Shown: positions 57,250 to 64,000 of the stretch, one piece after another
Numbering within the stretch: the stretch's first letter is position 1
Layout of the letters: every line of letters starts with the position of its first letter
DNA from: Mytilisepta virgata
Taxonomy: Eukaryota; Mollusca; Bivalvia; Mytilida; Mytilidae
Assembly: GCA_028015205.1 (NCBI GenBank)
Contig: CM051518.1
Location: 33,074,001-33,138,000 of the forward strand
Length of the DNA: 64,000 nt
Reading direction: 5' to 3'
Translations under genes and position numbers: made by a program
The notes under the pieces: generated by a model
The model's database searches: none
What the model was told of the DNA's origin: nothing
The model's input: the letters and a program-made list of their open reading frames with translations, nothing else

Positions 57250-60070
57250 TGACTGTACAGTTCGTTTTTTTTCTTATTTGTAGGTGTTCTTGTGTTAAAA
57301 AGAAATTACTTTATAGATAAAGCAACTCTTGTTTTTTTATAATGAATGTGGTGTTTTATCTTTTAATTATTTTATTTTCTGTCCTTACATTATATTGTAG
57401 ATTTAATATAATATTAATACAAGGAAGACATCAATGTATCAGACATAATATGTAATAATAGATATTATTTCATTAGCTTGGTAATAAATTAAAAATAACT
57501 TGATTTCTTGTTGTCTTGCAATTGTCATTATTGTATCATTTTTTTTATAAATATGATTCAAATTACACTGACTTGATGTTGGGAGGAATTATCACGGCAG
57601 GTAAGAAGTCTTTTTAATTATTTTTATTTAATGAAACCGAATGCATTTTTTACATCATACAATAAAATCAGTTCTCGTAAACGGTTCAGAAATATTGGGA
57701 TATATCGCTGTCAATGAATTGATTAACTGTGTCATTGTATGACTGTAAAACTCGGGTCATAAAAAATACCCAAATTACGATTCTCAAGTAGCCTCTCAAT
57801 TAACTATGCATAAACTTTTTAGGAAAAATTTCCTCATTTCAGTTGGTTTTGGTATTAATTTTGAGTTCTCTTTGTCAAGCTTTTTATTGCTTTGAGCATC
57901 TACGAGAGACAAGAATGCTCCACAGTGTTCGCTCTCCGCATTGACCACATTACCAAAAACATTTTTGAAAATGAACAAATTAATGGTCTGTCTGGGTATT
58001 TTGTGACCAAGCTTTTTAGGACTATAGGTCCATAATATTATTTACAGACGCAAACCAAGTTTGCAAATCTTTATCTTAATAAAAAAAATTAAATGTATAA
58101 TTGCATAGAAGATTTATTTTCAAGACATTAACCAATGAAGGTTTATAATCCATAAGTACCCAATACCGTTGAATAGCTACGTGTATTTTGACTTAGTTCA
58201 ATATAAATTTCCAGTGATTTTCTGGTCTTCATCTACATTAGCGCCCACTCTTGTACTGTAGAGCTATGATTTGGTAGGGATATGGTTAGCTGAGGGAAGG
58301 GTTCCTTGACGCAGGTCAGAACCTTTTACATTTATAATTTGAAGTTTTTTCTTATTTCTATTTAGAATATAAAAAGGGAAAACTATGCAGTGTTTTTCAT
58401 ACTTAACAACAACAAAAAACACACATGCCATGCATGAGTTATGTTTTATAGTTGAATATACATTGCGCCACGATGCAAGTTAAACAGATCCAACACAATA
58501 TTTGCTTAGTACTTTGTTTTACTACACTCGAATTTAAAGTTGATCTAGATACTATCAAAACAAGTCTTTCATATGAATTTCATCAAAATCCGCAAATGAA
58601 TTGGGCATGTGAGCGCGTACAATGGTGTAAAGACGTAGGGGAAACAGATTGTCAGATGGCAAACATTAATAGAAACTCAAAAGTAAAACAAATAAATATT
58701 TTACTAAAATAAACACAAAATGAACAAAAAATGCAAAGTAAATGTCAAACAAAAGACAACGTATGAACAATAAGTGAAAATGAACGAAAAAATGTCAAAT
58801 GAATAAACAAAAACAAAAAAACTCACTGAAACAAAGTAATCAAACACAATGAAACACAATGCAATAATGAAAAATAAAACTAATGGTGAACTTAAGAATT
58901 AAAATAATCAGTAATGTTCATGACTACACCTCACACACTGACGGTCAAGATCTGGTAATAAATTTTAATTAACTTCAAATATTTTTCACCATATTTAAGT
59001 ATTATAGACGGACACACTCCACTGTGATCGACTGGAAAATAACACCCTTTAACGACTTCTGATCAATAAACGGACTACAGAAACGTTGTCACATCACTAC
59101 TGAAATTCCAATAATTGACCGGTATAAGCCACATCAAAGAAAGCTAATCGTTGTTATCCAATGCTTTTAGTATTCCGGCGCACCATACAAAACCACAGTG
59201 AAGAAAGCTAGTCGTTCATTTTTATCGCAAATATATTTAGTATTCCAGTATACCATATACATACATTCAACCATGAAGCCACGCTGAAAAAAGCTAATGA
59301 TATTTGGTATTCCGACACACCATACAAATTACTTCCGACATGTCACCGTACAGGATGTGTCACCAATCGGACTACAACCATAAGCTGCATTTCTATTTTG
59401 AGAAATAGAAATTATTTAAATTCAGGAACAGTAAAATGACCCCTGAAATAAATAAAAGAGCCTCGAATTTACCAAACTATTCAATTCATAAATATTTAAT
59501 ATGTTTACAATGACACGCCAATTTTGAAACGGGTGCACTCGACTGAATATATACTGTAATAATTACAAAACAAACGTCGAAAGTAAACCAAAAGTTTCCT
59601 TACCTGAGCTAAAAAGCAGTATATTTTATGTGAAACCCCATGTCCTGTGCTGACAATTCTGAGTTCACAAACCTTACACGTCTGATACTCTTGCCGTCCT
59701 GTTGCGTAGTGATATTAGCAAACCTTTAAACAGTACAGGCCTGATAACCTGACAAAAATACGTGCAGTCCGTCTGCCGCGAAAAAACAAGTGGGTTACAT
59801 TAAGGATATTTTTAATACGTACCTTATTGAATTCAGAATTCGGGAATATAAAAATAAAACAAGGGGAAATAAATTATCTATACATATGAAGTTCGTCACA
59901 ATTGGGGACGAACGGACAGACGGACGTACGCCCGGCATTTCTATGTCCCCGCATTGCGTTCCGGCTGGGGACAAAAGTTATGCCATGAAAACGGCTTTCA
60001 GTGATTGATTTTCTTACAAAACGCGAAAAATACTTTATTTATGTGTTTAAGAGGGGTTAATATTGCATCC

Positions 60071-60206
60071 GTTTCCATGGAAACGAGATCGGGGACATAT
60101 GAATTTTATTATAATTGAAATATTTAAATCTATGAGTTCTCAATATTTCATGAAATCGTGGGACCCGGAAACAGGACATTTTCGCCTTTTTTGTTGCCAT
60201 GGCAAC
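60071..60206. promoter_or_regulatory. Two palindromic X-box (RFX-type) motifs
   Basis: GTTTCCATGGAAAC (60,071-60,084) and GTTGCCATGGCAAC (60,193-60,206) are perfect 14-bp palindromes. The second matches the classical RFX consensus exactly. They lie inside repeat sequence, so a regulatory role is open. Confidence 0.45.
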
Positions 60207-60284
60207 GTCTCTATTTTTGCAAGGAAATAGTAAAATGTTGTGTTTTCGTGATTTTTTCTTAACTTTTCATGCAGATTTGATAAA

Positions 60285-60487
60285 TAATATCTAGAATATA
60301 ATCATTTTTACAATTTTCATTAAAAACTTTAATAGTTTTAATACTTACATAAATTATTTTTTTAAAATAGTAAAATAAATACATTGTGACAAAACTACAA
60401 AAATTTCAAATTTTGAGCTGTTCTTACAAAAAACCGGACGGGCAATTTTCTTAAAAATTCAACGAAATAAGAGAGGTTCCCCCGATG
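60285..60487 (+). repeat. Repeat, also inserted at 61,669-61,855
   Basis: 'tctagaatataatcatttttacaattttcattaaaaactttaatag' through 'ccggacgggcaattttctt' and 'gagaggttcccccgatga' recurs almost unchanged downstream of the exon 2 copy. The two copies flank the broken gene. Confidence 0.8.
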
Positions 60488-60776
60488 AACAAATAAATAT
60501 GTCAGATTACTACAATATTATATTGATAATAATCCAGGGAGAGCACAAACCTTACCTTAATCTTTTTTCAGTGTTGAATTCATTATTTGTGTCATTGCTA
60601 TTCAGTGGTCATTGGGTTTGTTGCTTCAATTCCTGTTTACCACTTCCAAGTAGAAAAATCAAATCTTGCTCCCAATATTGTTGAGCGATTTGTTTGAAAA
60701 GAGGTGAAAAGGGTAATTTTTATTTATTAAAATCACTTATTTGTCTGCTAATTTTTGTTTTATTTACTTTTTACAG

Positions 60777-61530
60777 ATTTTGTTTCTGTTTGTAGTTTTT
60801 GTTGTGTGGTGCTATGGGTATAGTTTGCCTGTTTCCAAAGTAAAACCACCAGCTAATTCATACGGCCAGGAAATGATTATGGAAGGGAAAATAAAAAAGG
60901 AAAAAGCAACGATAAAAATGATGACAATACAGATGACAAACCAGGTAACGGATAAGGAAGGGAACACAACAAAGAAAAAAGCAACGATAAAAATGATGAC
61001 AACAAAGATGACAAACCAGGTAACGGATATGGCAGGGAAAACAACAATGGTAAGAAAACAGAGGACAATAATGACACTGATGAAAAACCCGGAAACACAT
61101 ATGGAAAAGAAAATAACATGCTAAGAAAATAAAAAATGTAAACAATAACGAGAAACTAGGAAAAGAATATGGAAGCGACAACAAAAATGCCAAAGGAAAG
61201 GGTGACAGTGGTAGCAAGGACAATGATAACGACGAAAAACCCGGAAACGGATACGGAAGAGACAACAACAATGCCAAGAAGGGAAAAGGCACTGAGAAAC
61301 AAGGAAAAGGAAATGAAAATAATGACGACAGTGATGGGAAACCTGGAAACGGATACGGGAGAGACAATAACAATGGTAAGAAAGAAAACAGCGCAGAGAA
61401 ACATGGAAATGGATACGGAATTGACAACAGCAATGGCAACAAAGGAAAGGGGGATGGAAATGACGAGAAGCCAGGAATTGGATACGGAAGAGACAACAAA
61501 GGCAAGACAGAAAAGAATAGCAACGATTGA
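60777..61530 (+). pseudogene. Broken copy of PGNGYGR-protein exon 2
   Basis: The acceptor (TTTTTACAG) and the signal-peptide codons (ILFLFVVFVV, then WCYGYSLPVSK) are intact. After SYG a 22-nt deletion (between 60,865 and 60,866, compared with copy A) shifts the frame. In the original frame TAT has become TAA at 60,953, and a further base is lost near 61,118. Read as it stands, the frame becomes a Met/Thr/Lys-rich string ending at 61,124. No promoter or first exon exists within the duplication, so this is a pseudogene. The repeat units downstream are still recognisable up to TGA at 61,528. Confidence 0.85.
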
Positions 61531-61668
61531 AGTGATTGAGAAAGTCACACACAGATCAGGTGGAATCTGAAAAATCAAATAACCTATAGTATAATAATAA
61601 AATTTAATGTAGTTAGTATTGCATTTTATGATCCGGTGATCCACGTAACCCCCACTTACATTTAATAT

Positions 61669-61855
61669 CTAGAACATAATCATTTTTACAATTTTCATTA
61701 AAAACTTTAATAGTTTTAATACTTACATAAATTATTTCTTTAAAATAGTAAAATAAATATATTGTGACAAAACTACCAAAAATTCAAATTTTGAGCTGTT
61801 CTTACAAAAAAAAACCGGACGGGCAATTTTCTTAATAAGAGAGGTTCCCCCGATG
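61669..61855 (+). mobile_element. Insertion with about 20-bp target-site duplication (copy B only)
   Basis: The motif CCCCCACTTACATTT-R-ATAT occurs on both sides (61,648-61,668 and 61,856-61,876) but once in copy A (about 14,580). The insert is the 3' part of the repeat at 60,285-60,487. A long duplication and 5' truncation are typical of reverse-transcribed inserts. Confidence 0.65.
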
Positions 61856-62044
61856 ACCCCCACTTACATTTGATATTTGGTAAAAATTTATTACTGCTTG
61901 GCCAGTGTTACTGCTGGTATCTGCAGTACTTTTGTATTTCCAACTTTTATTTTGTACTCTTCAAATTCGGGAATTATTATGGTTTTCAATTATATTTGGC
62001 TTCAGTTAGTATTGAAGCAAGATAAATTTTTAAGTGTAATCAAA

Positions 62045-62520
62045 TTTTATGTATAGTAATACGCCGATGCTGCCAGAATTTAGCAACCGATGAACGGAAG
62101 TAGACAACATAAAAAGTGAAGCCATCATGTTTGTCGTACAGTTTTTGTTTGTAATTTCCCTTCTTCGCCAATTTCAAGGTAAAGGTAGGAGGCCGACTTT
62201 TGAATGTCTGTGGTTTCAAGCATGTTTCGATAGATGAGACGTAGATAATCATCAAATTGTAAGTTGTTTAGAGATTTAACATAATCTATAGGGACGTTGA
62301 AATTAAAGGTTTGAGGTACATTTTATCCTTATTTTTTAGTAGTTTCGAAGAAAGTCCGATTCGTATGAGTGAAGAAATGGGTAGGGAAGGAAATGAGCAC
62401 CATTTCTTCAAATTGGAATACCGATTGTCTGTTGAAAAACCCACTGACCAAACTGAAAAAACACTTTGTTGATCAGAAAATATAACGTTTGAATTATCTC
62501 ATTTTTGGTGTACTTACTGT
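62045..62520 (-). pseudogene. Reverse transcriptase fragment (copy B)
   Basis: Duplicate of 14,755-15,300 with the KLYDKHDGFTFYVVYF stretch and the QQTIGIP remnant. It has further decayed. Confidence 0.65.
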
Positions 62521-62689
62521 TAGATTCTGTGCTTTTTTGGATAAAGCAAGTCTTATCTCTACCAACAACAAGTTACTTGTATCTTTGTCCTCCATTTGTC
62601 TTTTGAAACAACGATGGATTAATTCTTAAATCATTTTATATCAACGCTAAGAAGATCAAAACCTGCAATACACTATTCCTGGTAGGTTT

Positions 62690-63090
62690 GGTTAATATTG
62701 CCTTTATAGTTTCGGGGAAACTATATTTTCCCATAGAAATGTGAAAATTTTACCAACCAGAATCAAGAATCGCTTCGAGTGGCCATGTTTTTCATCCCAT
62801 CCAAATAAAATGAAGTTATTTTATAAAGGACCTTCCATACATTATTCATGCCAAGTTTGGTTATTACTGGATCTGTAGTTTCTTCAGACAAGATGAAATT
62901 GTCATTTCCAATAGGCTTCAATGCAAACCGATTTGCCACCCTAGCCACCATGTATTCCACCGTTTTGCATCGGATCTAACATTTTTATAGACACTCTTTC
63001 ATTAATATGTTCTGCAAAGTTTGGTTCAAGATGGTCCAGTGGAGTCAGAGAAGATGATAATTTTTTGCAACAGCCCACCTGACCTTCTTC
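62690..63090. mobile_element. Helitron-like tandem-core element (copy B)
   Basis: Duplicate of 15,400-15,850. The terminal part has lost the GACGGACG stretch and reads TTTTGCAACAGCCCACCTGACC. Confidence 0.5.
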
Positions 63091-63229
63091 TAGAAACCCA
63101 AGATAGCTTAGCTAAAGAAATCTAATTTAAATATGTACATCTGGTTCATTAAAACCTTACACAGTGTAAAGTATATAATTATAATTCTTTTGTTGCCGAT
63201 CCTATTTCCACGCATTTTGAAATGCTGTT

Positions 63230-63480
63230 TGGTGATTATATATCCAATAATAACAAAATACTGGTGAGACGAGCTGATTTAGGTCAGCTATATAAATTTC
63301 ACAATTGCGATTGGCTAAATTAAGGTCAGCCTCGAGCTCGGTATCACTGACCTCGGCATCACGTTGCAATACACTTAAATGCGCTCCAGCTTACCGGAAG
63401 GATGTCCGACAAATACACTTAAATTCGCTCCAGCTTAGCGAAAGGATGTTCGATACAATAATATGACAAAACAGTTTGCG
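63230..63480 (-). repeat. Interspersed repeat (copy B of 15,980-16,225)
   Basis: Same sequence with scattered changes: 'tatatccaataataacaaaatactggtgagacgagctg' and 'ggtcagcctcgagctcggtatcactgacctcgg'. Confidence 0.55.
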
Positions 63481-63744
63481 ATGAATAAGAAATGGAACGG
63501 TCATTTTCATTGGTCGATTCAACCATTCGACCTCAAATAGTGGCCTGATAAAGCCGGTCTATCTTTTTTAATTTCTTATTTGTATAACAATAATTCAATG
63601 TGCATTTTCAATTTGTACAAAATTAATTTTTCAAAAATGTTTAGATCTTAATCATGCAACCTAAAAATACTGGTAACTCTTTAAGCGAAATTGAATTTCT
63701 GTTCTCTGACAATTTCCGACAGATGGACTTTTATATTCCTTTTG

Positions 63745-64000
63745 CTTAAACATGAAGAGTAGAGACTGGGGAATGTGTCAAAGAGACAACAACCCGACCA
63801 AAGAGCAGAATACAGCTCAAGGCTTCAACGCAGCAAGAAAATCCCGCACCGGAGGCGGCTTCAGCTGGCCCCTACACAATAATGTATACTAGTTCAACAA
63901 AATTGACGCCACACTAAACTCCGAAACATAAGTGTTTTGCAGTACGGACAGGAATTTTCTTATTGATTGTTTTCTTTAAGAGAAACAAAAACTTAGTGGA
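63745..64000 (-). mobile_element. 3' end of the retroelement family (copy B), cut by window edge
   Basis: Duplicate of 16,827-17,075, with the CAGCTGAAGCCGCCTCC stretch in reverse. Homology to copy A continues to the last base of the window. Confidence 0.7.

Larger units (their letters stand above)
58150..60590. other. Copy B segment without counterpart in copy A
   Basis: About 2.4 kb replaces the 13.14-13.48 kb part of copy A. It contains an 86-codon frame at 58,452-58,712 with no recognised domain and a degenerate repeat of about 70 bp at 59,110-59,330 ('gaagaaagctaatcgtt', 'tattccgg..caccatacaa'). A tandem-core-type end (CGGACAGACGGACGTACG) lies near 59,915 and the palindromic X-box motifs near 60.1 kb. 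It is most likely one or more insertions. Confidence 0.5.
55245..64000 (+). repeat. Segmental duplication, copy B (partner about 9,630-17,095)
   Basis: The same order of elements recurs in direct orientation. From the left edge: intron 1 start, 134-bp array, 101-codon frame, exon 2 of the PGNGYGR gene, reverse transcriptase fragment, Helitron-like end, interspersed repeat and retroelement 3' end. In the first 245 bp I counted about a dozen differences, so the copies are roughly 95% alike there. Copy B begins about 30 bp inside intron 1 and so lacks promoter and exon 1. It lacks about 310 bp (16,330-16,636 of copy A) and carries other sequence at 58,150-60,590. Homology runs to the window end. 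Confidence 0.9.

Noticed and set aside
60858..61644. Long overlapping frames on both strands over the copy B pseudogene
   Set aside because: Same composition effect as in copy A; they have no start context, promoter or splice support.

Overview
The window looks like a piece of nuclear genome from a bivalve mollusc, most likely a mussel (Mytilidae). It is AT-rich. Its one complete gene is split by GT-AG introns, and tRNA-derived SINEs, Penelope-like reverse transcriptase remains and tandem-core Helitron-like elements are scattered throughout. The species call rests on my recollection of bivalve repeat families; no database search was possible. Nothing bacterial or organellar is present.

Layout. 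1-9,100: repeats only (a foldback element, a SINE, two tandem-core elements, and a decayed reverse transcriptase on the minus strand at 6.8-9.1 kb). 9,514-14,525: a gene for a secreted, disordered, Gly/Asn/Lys-rich repeat protein. It has a TATA box, a four-codon first exon, a 4 kb intron holding a 134-bp tandem array, and one large exon with about ten PGNGYGR repeats. 14,750-17,090: transposon debris. 17,334-31,223 (minus strand): a complete 12-exon organic anion transporter (OATP/SLCO) gene. Its exons join in phase into 650 codons plus stop. 32,270-55,200: almost entirely repeats, including a 5'-truncated retroelement, integrase-like remains, several tandem arrays, a solo LTR with a target-site duplication, and large hairpin palindromes. 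Two isolated candidate exons there could not be assigned. 55,245-64,000: a direct segmental duplication of about 9,630-17,095. It contains a broken copy of the repeat-protein gene that lacks promoter and exon 1 and carries frameshifts.

The duplication is informative. Comparing the two copies shows which elements inserted after it (a palindrome element at 12,005-12,370 in copy A, a short insert at 61,669-61,855 in copy B), how the tandem array changed, and which intronic stretch stayed nearly identical. Copy B is still homologous to copy A at the window edge, so a second OATP-like locus may lie just beyond position 64,000.

The two recognisable genes are not obviously linked in function: one makes a secreted protein, the other a plasma-membrane transporter. 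The strongest leads for something undescribed are the PGNGYGR protein family and the set of large palindromes, which have unrelated arms but similar layout and outer motifs.
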